Positions 53,387 through 63,653 of a DNA stretch of 63,779 nucleotides are shown piece after piece (positions within the stretch are counted from its first letter, which is position 1; each line of letters opens with the position of its first letter). The notes below the pieces were generated by a model, which had not been told where the DNA came from, did not search any database, and saw only the letters and a program-made list of their open reading frames with translations. This DNA comes from Pirellulaceae bacterium (GTDB lineage: Bacteria; Planctomycetota; Planctomycetia; Pirellulales; Pirellulaceae), in the NCBI GenBank assembly GCA_029243025.1, contig JAQWSU010000023.1, positions 1 to 63,779 of the forward strand, given 5' to 3'. The translations under genes were made by a program, and so were the position numbers.

Positions 53387-54283
53387 CTACCAGATGCCCA
53401 GCTCGGGGTTGTAACCATACTCTTCGGCCAACTTGAAGTCCGCGTTTGCCTCTTCCGTCCGCCCAAGCGCCTCGTAGACCAAGGCTCGATGTTGGTAAAG
53501 CACGGCCAGACTTTCGTCGACCTGCCGTTCCTGCCGTACGAGCAGCCGTTCATCACCTCCCTGCTCCAACCAGGTTTCCCGCTGCATGGCGGCGTTGGAG
53601 CGGTCGTCTTCCGACATTTGTAGGGCGAGTTCCATATCAACCAAGGCCTGCTCAAAATTGCCAGTCTGATAGAACAAGTAGCCACGTGTGTCCAAAAAAG
53701 CCGGATTGTCCTCCGTCCCCAAAGCCTCGAATGCGGCTTGGATGTCGTCCAAACCCTTCTGAGGCTCAAGTTTGGCCAGCGCCCGTCCGTAGGCCCGCGT
53801 GTTGAGAGCCACGGCTCGCTCGAGGGCATTTGTAGATTCTTCAACCATTCGATCCGCATCGGCGAGTGCCAGTTCGTGCTGGCCCATCCGCTGGTAGACC
53901 AAGAGTCGCTGCATCAAACCATCGACAAATCCAGCCCCATTCAGCTGCAGCGTGCGTTCACAATCCTCCAAACTTCCAGAAACATCGTTTTGCTGCAGAC
54001 GAATCCCGGACCGTTGGAGGTACAAGCTGGAATGATCGGGAGCCCATTGGATTGCCTGATCGAGATAATTACTCGCGGATTCGAGATCCTCATTCAGAAC
54101 CGACTCTTTCGCAGCCGCCTGCAGCCAGCGGGCAACTTCATGCGGAAAGCCCATCACCAAAAGCGGGCCCAAAACCAGCAACAGGCACAGAATGATGGCA
54201 ATCCAGCCACCAAACCGCATCGGTTTTTCCACGGAGGAAGGGGGATGAAGGCCAGTTGGACCGATCTGCTTGGGGTCGTCCAT
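53387..54283 (-). CDS. TPR protein with N-terminal membrane anchor
   Basis: A 298-residue protein anchored by one span at about residues 26-46 (GWIAIILCLLLVLGPLLVMG). Then come about five tetratricopeptide units: ASNYLDQAIQWAPDHSSLY, GSLEDCERTLQLNGAGF, ALADADRMVEESTNALE, NFEQALVDMELALQMS and ALGRTEEANADFKLAEE. TPRs mediate protein contacts, so this is probably a periplasmic scaffold. The ATG at 54283 is the natural start. Its end lies among short tandem repeats and is convergent with the small membrane gene. Partner unknown. Confidence 0.8.
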   Translation of the reverse strand: MDDPKQIGPTGLHPPSSVEKPMRFGGWIAIILCLLLVLGPLLVMGFPHEVARWLQAAAKESVLNEDLESASNYLDQAIQWAPDHSSLYLQRSGIRLQQNDVSGSLEDCERTLQLNGAGFVDGLMQRLLVYQRMGQHELALADADRMVEESTNALERAVALNTRAYGRALAKLEPQKGLDDIQAAFEALGTEDNPAFLDTRGYLFYQTGNFEQALVDMELALQMSEDDRSNAAMQRETWLEQGGDERLLVRQERQVDESLAVLYQHRALVYEALGRTEEANADFKLAEEYGYNPELGIW

Positions 54284-54549
54284 CGCGGTATTTCTTCAGC
54301 CTAACCCAGATAAATGAGGTAGATCCGCAACGTGTGTCAAAGGTACGACAATCGCGCTCAAGCGGAAAACTTGTAAGCTACTTCTGAAGTGTGGCATCGA
54401 CAAGCCCACCACCTCAGGTAGAATCTCTAGCACTTTCGGACAACTGACCCTACGGGGCATCTGTGCCTCATCTTACATTGGCACCAGCGACGCAATGCCA
54501 CCCGACGGTTGTCGCAAAACTCGCTTTTGAGGACGTTGGAGATTGGACG

Positions 54550-54873
54550 ATGCCGTTATATGAAATTGAGACAACGGCCCACATCATTATCACGTGGGCC
54601 GACAGCGAAACAGACGCAACAAAGGTGGTCAATGACGCCTATCCGAGCGACGAAGTGATTCGGATGACGAAGCGACCGCGGGATACCTGGGTTATTTCGA
54701 AAGCAGCCTTGGGAATCGCTGACGAAGTCGATCCGTGTTCTGTCGCTCGCGACTGCTTGGCCAAAGCGGCCGGTGATAAAGTTCACGCAATCCGTCTGTA
54801 CATGCAGGAAACGGGCGTTGACCTACCGGCAGCCCGCAAGGTGATCGAGTCCAATATGGTGATGGGCTGGTAG
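54550..54873 (+). CDS. Small protein with ribosomal L7/L12-like C-terminal motif
   Basis: A 107-residue cytoplasmic protein when started at the ATG at 54550, which has GGAG eight bases upstream. The first 60 residues (MPLYEIETTAHIIITWADSE, RMTKRPRDTWVISKAAL) are of unknown fold. The last part, KVHAIRLYMQETGVDLPAAR with the following KVIES, resembles the C-terminal helices of ribosomal protein L7/L12 (KIxxIKxxRExTGLxLKEAKxxVE). It is too short to be L7/L12 itself. I recall close relatives in other planctomycetes without a function. The frame is open back to 54463 but without a better start. Confidence 0.6.
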   Translation: MPLYEIETTAHIIITWADSETDATKVVNDAYPSDEVIRMTKRPRDTWVISKAALGIADEVDPCSVARDCLAKAAGDKVHAIRLYMQETGVDLPAARKVIESNMVMGW

Positions 54874-55024
54874 TCACATCTAGAAATCAACAGTGCAAAT
54901 AAGCAGCCGATTGATCGTCGATTCGCTGAGGCCAACGGGCCTGATTCTTTCCAGGCGAATCGCCGACGTGGGAAAGCGATTTACAAAGCTGGCCAGGTGA
55001 CGCGATTCGACTAGGAGGTTTTTC

Positions 55025-55783
55025 ATGTCGATGTTCTCATTAGAAGGGCACGTGGCTCTGGTAACCGGTAGCTCGACGGGCTTGGGAAAAGCAACCGCTC
55101 TCGCTTTGGGAAAAGCGGGTGCGAAGGTTGCCGTCAACTACTTCAACAATGACCAGCGTGCGAATGCCACCTTAGCGGAGCTCGAAGAGGCCGGTGTCGA
55201 GTGCATCCTCGTGAAGGCCAACGTAATCGACGAAGCAGACGTCGACCGTATGTTCACCGAAATCGAAGCGAAGTTAGGCCCGGTCGACATCCTGGTCGTC
55301 AACGCCACCCCCGATCAACCGTTGAAACCTATCGAAGAATACGATTGGGAATTCTACCAGCAGATGCTCGACTTCTTCATCAAGAGCCCCTATCTACTTA
55401 CTCGTCGAGCCCTCACGAGCATGAAGGCAAAAGGCTGGGGACGAATCGTCAACATTACGAGCGAAGTGTTCCACCGCAGCGTCTCTCCATTCAGCGCTTA
55501 CGTGGCAGCCAAAGGTGGACAAATTGGTTGGAGTCGCAGCATGGCAACGGAACTGGCTCCCTTCGGCATCACGGTTAACACGGTCGCCCCCGGCTGGATC
55601 CCCACCGAGCGACACGAAACGGACCCACAAGAAATGAAGGACGGCTATTTAGCAATCGTCCCAATGGGTCGCTGGGGTTTGCCGGAAGATGTCGCTTACG
55701 CGATCGTCTACTACTCTAGTGAAGAAGCATCCTTCGTCACTGGCCAGACGATCTGTGTGAACGGTGGCAACACCCCTTGGTGA
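55025..55783 (+). CDS. Short-chain dehydrogenase/reductase (FabG-like)
   Basis: A 252-residue SDR. TGSSTGLGKA at residues 15-24 is the NAD(P) turn. The usual NNAG is replaced by VNATP near residue 92, and the catalytic Ser, Tyr and Lys are in NITSEVF and SAYVAAKGG. The C-terminus TGQTICVNGGNTPW is FabG-like. It should reduce a ketone or aldehyde with NAD(P)H, substrate unknown. Replacement of NNAG is a mild oddity since Asn there shapes the active site. The start has AGGAGG four bases upstream. It ends seven bases from the convergent lipoprotein gene. Confidence 0.9.
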   Translation: MSMFSLEGHVALVTGSSTGLGKATALALGKAGAKVAVNYFNNDQRANATLAELEEAGVECILVKANVIDEADVDRMFTEIEAKLGPVDILVVNATPDQPLKPIEEYDWEFYQQMLDFFIKSPYLLTRRALTSMKAKGWGRIVNITSEVFHRSVSPFSAYVAAKGGQIGWSRSMATELAPFGITVNTVAPGWIPTERHETDPQEMKDGYLAIVPMGRWGLPEDVAYAIVYYSSEEASFVTGQTICVNGGNTPW

Positions 55784-55790
55784 TTGCAAG

Positions 55791-57191
55791 CTACCGATAA
55801 GAAGGCGAGAGACGTCGCGAGTCCGCTTCTGATTCCCAGCCGTCGTTCCGATAGTTCGCTTCGCCACTGGGAGCAAGATTGCGTTCCTGCGGCGGATAAG
55901 AGGCGGGTGCGACACCCGCCTGCGGTGGAGCATAATCGCCACCTGAAGTTGAGTAACTCGTCGGTGGCGTCTCCCTGCGACTCTGGTCGCTCTCCGAGCT
56001 GCTGCCATAACCTTGAGTGCTTCCTGGCCGCCAGGGACGCGGAGTCCGCCGGGGTCGGGCAGCACGCGATGCGGGCTGGGAATAGTCCGGAACCAAGGTC
56101 GCCGCAGGCTGACCAGCAGGAGCAATCGAATCCTGGACGGCATCCCCGTCAACTCCCTGATATCCACCTACGCGATCGGTTGATACGTCCGCATACGGGC
56201 CCGCTGAATCATAAGGATTAGGCGAATCGGTTGTGGGCAAATCATAATCGACCGGTGCACCCGAGTAATCGCCGGGGACCTGCGTCTCATCTTCTCGACC
56301 ATACACCTTTCCGACAGCATTCTGTGCGGCACCAATCGCGTTGCCGTAACCGTCTTTAGCCGTCTCGGACAGGTTCTCGTAACCCGATTCGACCGAGTCG
56401 CGAAGATCCTGAACTTTCTCGCGAGTATAGCCATTCACATCATCCTGGAAGCGATCGGCCGAATCCGTAATCGCGGTGGCACCGTCGCGAATCCGCGCAT
56501 TCACACCGTCTTTCAAACGCCCGTAGTTTTCACGTAAACCTGAGTCCCCATCGCCTAAATCATCGACAGGATCCATCGCGTATGGCTCCGCGATCGTTTC
56601 GGCGTTTTCTCGCCCAATCTGTTCGAAATCCGCATTCGCTGAAGCCGCAATGGTGCCACCTTGTTCCGGCTCTCGACCGTAAGGCGTTGCATAATCTCTG
56701 TAAGGCTCTGAACTGTAAGGCTCTGAACTGTAAGGCTGAGCGGCCGCTCGTTGATCGGCGACCGATTCTGAGTCATTCGTGGCCGCGTAGTTCTCATCAT
56801 AGAAACCCTTCTGGGTCCCACCGACAGAGCCTTCGGTTGAGCTTTCCGAACTGACCGCGTAACTCTCTTCGCTCGTACTACTCGACTCACCGCTATACGG
56901 TGACGAGTAACCCGTGCTAGGATAAGCCTCGCTTGCCTCGGAATTCGGCTTCACTTGCTCGCCCGTCGAAACCACTTGCGGGGTAGCCCCCGACGAAGGT
57001 GTGGGCAGAGCTGCCGAATCCGCTTCACTTTCCCATCCAGAAAACGATTCGTCTTCGCTGGCTCCCACCCAACCCATGCCGGGAACTCGCGCCAAACCAT
57101 TTCGCGTGGTTTGACAACCGACGGAGAACATGACAGCGCTTACGGCGAGGACCACTGCGCATCGTGCGGGGTGGTACAACATGAATCGCAT
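55791..57191 (-). CDS. Lipoprotein with repeated GWESEADS motif and helical middle
   Basis: A 466-residue lipoprotein-type protein. The signal AVVLAVSAVMFSVGC ends at the lipobox Cys near residue 26. A Ser/Pro/Tyr-rich disordered region follows, including YSSEPYSSEPY. A helical section at about residues 215-305 (LRENYGRLKDGVNARIRDG, SADRFQDDVNGYTREKVQDL) resembles apolipoprotein or LEA-type amphipathic repeats. A Pro-rich tail ends in GWESEADSRRL. The same eight residues GWESEADS occur after the lipobox, so the two ends share a motif. The ATG at 57191 has GAGG eight bases upstream. No family recognised; surface or envelope role likely. Confidence 0.65.
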   Translation of the reverse strand: MRFMLYHPARCAVVLAVSAVMFSVGCQTTRNGLARVPGMGWVGASEDESFSGWESEADSAALPTPSSGATPQVVSTGEQVKPNSEASEAYPSTGYSSPYSGESSSTSEESYAVSSESSTEGSVGGTQKGFYDENYAATNDSESVADQRAAAQPYSSEPYSSEPYRDYATPYGREPEQGGTIAASANADFEQIGRENAETIAEPYAMDPVDDLGDGDSGLRENYGRLKDGVNARIRDGATAITDSADRFQDDVNGYTREKVQDLRDSVESGYENLSETAKDGYGNAIGAAQNAVGKVYGREDETQVPGDYSGAPVDYDLPTTDSPNPYDSAGPYADVSTDRVGGYQGVDGDAVQDSIAPAGQPAATLVPDYSQPASRAARPRRTPRPWRPGSTQGYGSSSESDQSRRETPPTSYSTSGGDYAPPQAGVAPASYPPQERNLAPSGEANYRNDGWESEADSRRLSPSYR

Positions 57192-57577
57192 GATTTCAGC
57201 CTCTTGCGGATAATTCAACGAACTGCTTGACGAAATGGCAAGCGACGTGGCTCGTTGAAGGTAATTAACGAAAGTGAAAAGTCGATGAGCCGTTTTGAAG
57301 CTATTCGGACACGGAACGCCAAATTCACTAGCTAATCCTCAAACTTTTGCTGACTCGCATGACCATTTCTGGCGTCGAGCGCGGCGGGATGATACGCGGC
57401 GACGGAATTCTGGTCAAGCGAAGAACCGAAAAGTTTGGGCACGTGCTTTCATAGGCAGCACGAATGGCTGGCAGCACGCCGCTATTCGAATCAAAATGCA
57501 GCCCCAAACAGCATCACACCATCCCCCTTCGCCAACGGCTAATGCTTGCTGGCTAAGATAAAACCAGCATTGATAGC
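57192..57577. other. Intergenic stretch, nothing recognised
   Basis: This 386-bp gap lies upstream of the lipoprotein gene and downstream of the superoxide dismutase terminator. It should hold the lipoprotein promoter. I see no convincing boxes, RNA or small gene. Confidence 0.5.
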
Positions 57578-57615
57578 AAAAAAAAAAGGAACCTTTCCCC
57601 ATTGGCAAAGGCTCC
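57578..57615 (-). terminator. Intrinsic terminator of the superoxide dismutase gene
   Basis: On the minus strand GGAGCCTTT pairs with AAAGGTTCC (one G-T pair) around a ten-base loop, followed by ten T. It begins 35 bases after the dismutase stop. Confidence 0.88.
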
Positions 57616-57649
57616 CGTTGTTAAATCAATTGCCGCAACGCGGCAGCAC

Positions 57650-58255
57650 TCATTTTGCAGCTGCGAACCGCTTGGCAACCTCATCCCAATTGATCACGTT
57701 GAAGAAGGCGGCCACATAATCGGGCCGTCGATTTTGATACTTCAAGTAGTAGGCGTGTTCCCAAACGTCCAACCCTAACAAGGGAACACGACCATCCATC
57801 AAAGGACTGTCTTGATTCGGGGTGCTCTCAACCAACAACTTTCCACCGTCAATGCTGAGCCAAGACCAGCCGCTGCCAAATCGCGTCGCCGCGGCACCGG
57901 AGAAGGCTTCTTTAAACCTTTCAAATCCGCCCAAATCAGCTTCGATCGCGGCAGCCAAGTCACCAGACGGCGTCCCCCCCCCGCTGGCGGATAAAATGGT
58001 CCAAAACAACGAGTGATTCGCATGGCCGCCACCGTTGTTGCGGACGACGTTGCGGATGTTCTCTGGAACTGAACTGAGTCCGGAAATCAAATCTTCAATC
58101 GATTTGCTTTCGAGATCTGTACCAGCGATCGCGTCGTTGACTTTGTTGATATAAGCTTGGTGATGTTTCGAATGGTGGATCTCCATCGTTCGAGCATCGA
58201 TGTGGGGCTCGAGTGCATCGTACCCGTAGGGCAATTCAGGCAATGAATAGGCCAT
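57650..58255 (-). CDS. sodA: Superoxide dismutase (Mn/Fe family)
   Basis: A 201-residue cytoplasmic dismutase converting superoxide to oxygen and peroxide. Metal ligands are His27 (EIHHSKHH), His81 ([11 protein letters not shown]), Asp163 and His167 ([13 protein letters not shown]). The GGGHANHS form is usual for the Mn-type proteins, but metal choice cannot be fixed from sequence, so the symbol is provisional. The length is normal. AGGA lies seven bases before the ATG. A terminator follows. No regulator is adjacent. Confidence 0.94.
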   Translation of the reverse strand: MAYSLPELPYGYDALEPHIDARTMEIHHSKHHQAYINKVNDAIAGTDLESKSIEDLISGLSSVPENIRNVVRNNGGGHANHSLFWTILSASGGGTPSGDLAAAIEADLGGFERFKEAFSGAAATRFGSGWSWLSIDGGKLLVESTPNQDSPLMDGRVPLLGLDVWEHAYYLKYQNRRPDYVAAFFNVINWDEVAKRFAAAK

Positions 58256-58976
58256 TGTCTTTTCCTGTCTGTCAATTCAAACCGTCAAGAATGGATTGCG
58301 AACAACAAACCCTGACGTCGGGCCGTCGGCAACGCATCGCACCATGTAGTATTTCGAGGACGCCAGAGCGTTATTCATTTTGGCAAGTAGAGTAACGCAT
58401 GTCCGAATCGGCGAGGATACCGCATCCGCCCTAACCTGACAATGAGGGCAGAGAGCGAACTCTTTGCCGGCCTGCCAAAGCTCCCCCATGCGTACTCTGT
58501 TAGCCAACCTTTTCCCTGGCTTTCTCCCAGATTGAACCGTGGCCAAGAATCCACATGGACGACCATGAATCGCTCTTCTCTGCTGATTTTGGTCGGCGAT
58601 CCGGAAAATAGGGATCAGAACGGGGCAAATCAGAAAGTCAGAAAAACTTTCAGATCCCAGCCAATTCGCCTGCCACCATCTCCGCCTGCAGCAGAACACG
58701 ACCCAGCAAAACCTTCTGCAGCGAACGGTCAGCAACGGCCACGATCAACTCCCGGTAGATTTTCTCCGCGAAGTGTCGTAAATCGATGCAATCACTCGAC
58801 CCACACTAGCTGTGCCAGCAACTTCTCTACTCTCGATCAAATTGAAGTTCTTGACGATGACGTCCGATTTTAGGAAGTGCGCGGATTCACCCGGCACATC
58901 CCACATCCGGCAAATACTCATGCGACGAAGTAACAATCGAGATGATCGACGGCGGCGAGTTCTCTCGGACGAGCGA
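58256..58976. other. Gap with a possible broken minus-strand coding fragment
   Basis: No intact gene is convincing in this 721-bp stretch. On the minus strand one frame, from about 58806 to a stop at 58650, reads like protein (IDLRHFAEKIYRELIVAVAD, then LQKVLLGRVLLQAEMVAGEL). However, it is closed upstream by a TAG and has no start codon. An overlapping frame (58936-58745) gives the upstream half. Together they could be a gene broken by one frameshift. I cannot name the family. Confidence 0.3.
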
Positions 58977-60032
58977 ATGATGTCGTCAGATCGGGAGCAC
59001 CTCCATCAAGAGGAGGCTGCGCCCAAAGGGGGCCCTGCACCCCGGTACTCCGACGCGGCCCGCGTGGATCAACAACCGCGAGTCTGCGACTTTCTACCGA
59101 TCCGTCTATGGACATTGTTTCTCTGGTTTCTGATGGGCACAACTTTCGTTGTGGGACATGCAACGCTGTTCGCCGCCGAAAAAATCTACGGCCTGCATGC
59201 GGGAATCGATTTGACCCCGATGCGTCTGACCGGGCCACAAACATTATCCAGTTGGTCTTCCTCGTTTTTATTGATGGTGTCGGCCGTGATCGGAGCGATC
59301 ATTGTCCAATTCCGTCGACATCGCATCAATGACTATCGCGGAGAATACCGCATTTGGTATTACTTCGTGCTCGCACTCGTGGTCGCAAGCATCAACGCTT
59401 CGATCGGTGGCCACCAAATTGCCTGGCATGCGACCCATCAGGCGACCCAATCGCTCGATATCAGCCATGCCGAGATTTGGATAAACGGCTTAATTTCGGT
59501 CTTCCTCTCCTGCGTGGGAATTCGGTTGCTGCTAGAAATTCGAGACTCTCGTGGTACGGTGATTACAGGCCTGGCTACGGCATCGATTTACGGCGTGAGT
59601 TGGTTAATTGCTTTGGATGTCATTCCCCTGGCGACCGCTGAGCTTACCGTCCTGACTGCTGGAATGGCGAGACTCATGTCTCATTTCCTGCTAATGATGA
59701 CCCTGGTTGTCTACGCGAGATACGTCTTCCTGGACGCACAGGGCAAAATCAATCACAGGGCAGTGAAGAAATCTCCCCAGAAACGAACGGCATCTCCGAA
59801 GAACAAGACCGCGAGTGCAAAAGCCAAAAAGGCCTCCTCGACAAAAACTCGAAGTGCAAAGAAAGCGGAAGTCCCCGCGGTCCAAACGGCCGATCTCACC
59901 CCGGCGTCATCTGAACAATTCGACGAGGAATTGGAGCTGAGTGACGAGGAATCGGCTTCCACACTGAAGTTAAATAAGGCAGAACGTCGGCGAATGCGGA
60001 AACAAAAGCGCCGTGATCGACGCGCCGCTTAA
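58977..60032 (+). CDS. Membrane protein with long lysine/arginine-rich C-terminal tail
   Basis: A 351-residue protein from the ATG at 58977; in-frame ATGs at 58920 and 58812 are alternatives. Five or six hydrophobic segments lie in residues 45-260 (LWTLFLWFLMGTTFVVG, SFLLMVSAVIGAIIV, YYFVLALVVASINASIG, ISVFLSCVGIRLLL, MARLMSHFLLMMTLVVY). The last 95 residues are basic and low in complexity (KRTASPKNKTASAKAKKASS), then acidic, then strongly basic (KAERRRMRKQKRRDRRAA). The tail could bind nucleic acid at the membrane. No family recognised. It precedes gltX by 140 bases. Confidence 0.65.
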   Translation: MMSSDREHLHQEEAAPKGGPAPRYSDAARVDQQPRVCDFLPIRLWTLFLWFLMGTTFVVGHATLFAAEKIYGLHAGIDLTPMRLTGPQTLSSWSSSFLLMVSAVIGAIIVQFRRHRINDYRGEYRIWYYFVLALVVASINASIGGHQIAWHATHQATQSLDISHAEIWINGLISVFLSCVGIRLLLEIRDSRGTVITGLATASIYGVSWLIALDVIPLATAELTVLTAGMARLMSHFLLMMTLVVYARYVFLDAQGKINHRAVKKSPQKRTASPKNKTASAKAKKASSTKTRSAKKAEVPAVQTADLTPASSEQFDEELELSDEESASTLKLNKAERRRMRKQKRRDRRAA

Positions 60033-60172
60033 GCGAACGGACATCAACTCGCACACCGGCACTTCTTGAGTTCGAGTTTTCTTCGTAGAATCTGCTCTTC
60101 GTTGTTTCGATTGCGTCACCGATCTCGCATTCGAACATTCCCCTTCGCTGACCCAACGCCGCGAGCATCCTG

Positions 60173-61750
60173 ATGAAGGTTCGAACCCGTTTTGCCCCCA
60201 GCCCAACCGGCTATTTGCACATTGGCGGCGTCCGCACGGCCCTTTTCAACTGGCTGTTTGCGAGACATCATGGCGGACAGTTTATCCTCCGCATCGATGA
60301 CACGGATCAACAGCGTAATGTGGAAGCCGCATTGCAACCCATTTTAGATGGTTTTCGCTGGCTCGGGCTCGACTGGGATGAGGGGCCGGGTATCGAGGGA
60401 CCGTTTGCGCCTTATTTCCAATCAAAACGATCTGACCGTTATCGCGAAGCTGTCACACAATTGATCGCCAGCGGTGCAGCCTACCACGATTACGCCAACC
60501 CAGAGGAGATCCAGGCGGAACGCGAGGCTGCCGAGAAGGAGAAACGTCCTTTTTCATACAGTCGTACCTGGATGGCTGAAACGGATGCCCAACGATCGCA
60601 ATTCGAGAGCGAAGGTCGCCAACCCGTTGTACGACTTAAAATGCCTCGAGCGGGTGAGTTAACAATCCCCGACATCATACGAGGCGACGTCACGTTCGAG
60701 TGGTCTCGTGAACAAGATCACGTTATCCAGCGCAAGGACGGCACATGCTTGTACCACCTGGCCACTGTCGTCGATGATGCCGATTTTGAAATCACTCATG
60801 TGATTCGTGCGGAGGAACACCTTTCGAATACACCGCGGCAAATTTTCATCGCCCAATCACTTGGCCTGTCATTGCCAACCTTCGCTCACGTGCCCTACGT
60901 CGCAGAACCTGGTAGCCGCACGAAACTGAGTAAACGCAAGCTGAGCAAATATCTCAAGAATCGGGACTTCGCCACCCTGAACAACTTAGGTTTGAACATC
61001 GCTCAGAAAACCGGCTTCACACCGGAAGCAGATACCTTCAATCCGGTGATCGTTGATTTCTACGAACAAGTTGGATTCTTGGCCGATGCCGTCGTCAATT
61101 ATCTACTGTTGCTTGGATGGTCACTCGATGATCGAACGGAATTCTTTTCGCGTGCTGAGATGATCGAACAGTTCTCTCTCGAACGCGTCAACAAATCACC
61201 GGCCAGTTTCGATTGCCAAAAGCTCATGGCGTTTGAAAAACATTATCTCCAGGAACTACCCATCAAGCAGAAAGTCACGCTCGTTTTGCCATTCTTACAA
61301 AAGGCAAATTGGGTCTCAACACCGCCCCCCTGTGGCATCAGCGAAAAACTGCAAAAGATCGTGACCGCTGCCGGTGATCGAATCACCATCGCCGGTGACA
61401 TTCTTGAATTCAGCGAGTTCTTTTCAGATGACCATCGCTTTGAATACGACGAAAAAGCCTACGCAAAGCGACTGACAAAAGCTCCAGAATCGGTCGAATT
61501 GCTGCAACAGTTTACAGAGATCCTGCGCAACGCGAACAGCTTCGCTGCTACGGACCTGGAAAAATTACTCAAGGACTTTGTTGCGGATCGAAACGTTAAG
61601 ATCGGTCAGATTATCCACGCGCTTCGAGTGGCAGTCACGGGCAAGGCCGTCGGCTTTGGCATGTTCGAAACCCTGGAAATCCTGGGTAAGGACAGTTCGA
61701 TCCTCCGTATTGACCGGACGCTTCAGAAACTGAACGAACAAACCGACTGA
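60173..61750 (+). CDS. gltX: Glutamyl-tRNA synthetase
   Basis: A 525-residue class I synthetase charging tRNA-Glu. [13 protein letters not shown] (residues 7-19) holds the HIGH-type motif and TKLSKRK near residue 249 the KMSKS-type motif. About 40 extra residues ([20 protein letters not shown] and on to DADTFNP-like text) follow KLSKR before the anticodon domain, as I recall from other planctomycete GltX. The zinc-binding cysteines of E. coli GltX are not evident. The start has no strong ribosome site. glnS follows 99 bases downstream. Confidence 0.94.
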   Translation: MKVRTRFAPSPTGYLHIGGVRTALFNWLFARHHGGQFILRIDDTDQQRNVEAALQPILDGFRWLGLDWDEGPGIEGPFAPYFQSKRSDRYREAVTQLIASGAAYHDYANPEEIQAEREAAEKEKRPFSYSRTWMAETDAQRSQFESEGRQPVVRLKMPRAGELTIPDIIRGDVTFEWSREQDHVIQRKDGTCLYHLATVVDDADFEITHVIRAEEHLSNTPRQIFIAQSLGLSLPTFAHVPYVAEPGSRTKLSKRKLSKYLKNRDFATLNNLGLNIAQKTGFTPEADTFNPVIVDFYEQVGFLADAVVNYLLLLGWSLDDRTEFFSRAEMIEQFSLERVNKSPASFDCQKLMAFEKHYLQELPIKQKVTLVLPFLQKANWVSTPPPCGISEKLQKIVTAAGDRITIAGDILEFSEFFSDDHRFEYDEKAYAKRLTKAPESVELLQQFTEILRNANSFAATDLEKLLKDFVADRNVKIGQIIHALRVAVTGKAVGFGMFETLEILGKDSSILRIDRTLQKLNEQTD

Positions 61751-61779
61751 CATACAACCTCGTCAATTTCGCGCAGACT

Positions 61780-61788
61780 TGGTATAAA
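61780..61788 (+). promoter_or_regulatory. Extended -10 element before glnS
   Basis: TGGTATAAA matches an extended -10 (TGnTATAAT-like) 61 bases before the glnS ATG. A -35 is weak, as is usual for extended -10 promoters. This would let glnS be transcribed separately from gltX. Confidence 0.4.
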
Positions 61789-61849
61789 CCGCCGCGTTAC
61801 CACGACTTCCCAACCGACACCGCCCATCCAGCTATAAGGAATTCGGAGC

Positions 61850-63550
61850 ATGCCTTCCGATCACTCGCCCGAATCGGCCGAACCATCGAACTATTTAAAT
61901 TTCATCGAGCAAATAATCGTCGCGGACAACGAATCAGGTAAGCACAACGGGCGAGTTCACACACGGTTCCCACCTGAACCTAACGGCTATCTACACATCG
62001 GACATGCAAAAAGCATCTGCCTAAACTTCGGTTTGGCCAAAAAGTACGGTGGCCAATGCAACCTAAGATTTGACGACACTAATCCTACCAAAGAAAGCGA
62101 CGAGTACGTCGAAGCCATTCAAGCGGATGTCCGCTGGTTGGGATTCGACTGGGAAGACCGCTTGTTCTTTGCCTCCTCTTATTTCGACCAGTTGCACGAC
62201 TGGGCCGTTCAACTAATTCAAGATGGAAAAGCATTTGTGTGTGATCTCAACGGAGATGAGATCCGTGAGTATCGCGGCAGCTTGACGGAACCAGGCCGCG
62301 AAAGTCCTCATCGAGACCGATCGGCCGAAGAGAATCTCGATCTGTTTGCCAAAATGAAGGCGGGTGAATTCCCCGACGGATCGCGCACCCTTCGCGCAAA
62401 AATTGACATGGCTTCGCCCAACCTTAACATGCGAGACCCAGTCATGTATCGGATCTTGCATGCCCCTCACCATCGCACGGGTGACAAGTGGTGCATTTAC
62501 CCCATGTACGATTTCACGCATGGACAATCCGATTCAGTCGAAGGAATCACTCACTCGATCTGCACATTAGAATTCGAAGACCATCGACCGCTCTACAATT
62601 GGTATGTGGAACAATTGGAAATTTTTCATCCACAACAAATTGAGTTTGCCAGGCTTAATCTGACTTTCACGGTCATGAGCAAGCGGAAACTATTGCAACT
62701 GGTAACCGACGGTCACGTCGATGGCTGGGATGATCCGCGAATACCAACCATCAGCGGGTTGCGACGACGCGGCTACACACCGGAATCCATTCGCAAATTC
62801 TGCGAGACAATCGGCGTGGCAAAATTCAACAGTACGATTGACATTCATGTGCTGGAAAACAGTGTACGTGAACACCTCAACAAGACAGCGGCTCGCGTCA
62901 TGGCGGTCACGAAACCAATCAAGCTCGTGATCACTAACTACCCGGAAAATCAAACCGAAGAACTGACTGCGATTAACAACCCTGAAGATGAAACGATGGG
63001 CTCGAGAGCATTACCGTTTTCTCGTACGCTGTACATCGAACAAGATGACTTCCGCGAAGACCCACCAAAAAAATTCTTCCGACTCGCTCCTGATCGCGAG
63101 GTTCGGCTACGCTACGCCTATATCATCAAGTGCACCGAAGTCATCAAAGATCCCGACACAAATGAAATCCTGGAAATCCACTGCACCTACGACCCGGAAA
63201 CAAAGAGTGGCATGGCTCAAGCAAAACGCAAAGTAAAGGGCACCATTCATTGGGTCTCCGCAGAACATTCACTGCCTGCTGAGATTCGACTTTACGATCA
63301 TCTTTTCTCGCAACCAAATCCCGATGAAGGCGACAATTTCCTGACAAACCTCAATCCCAATTCATTAGAAACCTTGTCGGAAAGCCGTGTTGAACCGTCC
63401 TTAGCCGCAGCCTCATCGGGCGACCGCTACCAATTCGAGCGACGCGGCTATTTTTGTGTCGACCCCGATTCAAAATCGGATGCACTCGTTTTCAACCGCA
63501 CGGTTCAATTGCGCGACACTTGGGCAAAAATAGCGAAAAAGACAAAATGA
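61850..63550 (+). CDS. glnS: Glutaminyl-tRNA synthetase
   Basis: A 566-residue Gln[23 protein letters not shown] (HIGH at residues 49-52), [10 protein letters not shown] and VMSKRKL near residue 275 are the class I signatures, and the two beta-barrel anticodon domains follow. GlnRS is patchy in bacteria and was acquired from eukaryotes early; its presence suggests direct charging of tRNA-Gln rather than only through GatCAB. The length is close to E. coli GlnS (554). AAGGA and GGAG precede the ATG. It is the last gene before the terminal repeat. Confidence 0.96.
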   Translation: MPSDHSPESAEPSNYLNFIEQIIVADNESGKHNGRVHTRFPPEPNGYLHIGHAKSICLNFGLAKKYGGQCNLRFDDTNPTKESDEYVEAIQADVRWLGFDWEDRLFFASSYFDQLHDWAVQLIQDGKAFVCDLNGDEIREYRGSLTEPGRESPHRDRSAEENLDLFAKMKAGEFPDGSRTLRAKIDMASPNLNMRDPVMYRILHAPHHRTGDKWCIYPMYDFTHGQSDSVEGITHSICTLEFEDHRPLYNWYVEQLEIFHPQQIEFARLNLTFTVMSKRKLLQLVTDGHVDGWDDPRIPTISGLRRRGYTPESIRKFCETIGVAKFNSTIDIHVLENSVREHLNKTAARVMAVTKPIKLVITNYPENQTEELTAINNPEDETMGSRALPFSRTLYIEQDDFREDPPKKFFRLAPDREVRLRYAYIIKCTEVIKDPDTNEILEIHCTYDPETKSGMAQAKRKVKGTIHWVSAEHSLPAEIRLYDHLFSQPNPDEGDNFLTNLNPNSLETLSESRVEPSLAAASSGDRYQFERRGYFCVDPDSKSDALVFNRTVQLRDTWAKIAKKTK

Positions 63551-63653
63551 GCCACGGTCGCTCGTGCGGCACGATCCGTTTCGAGCAAAAGCGCTGCTGC
63601 CCAAAGGATCATCGATAGCCCCGGGGGATCAAAACCGTCGCAGACAAGCAAAC

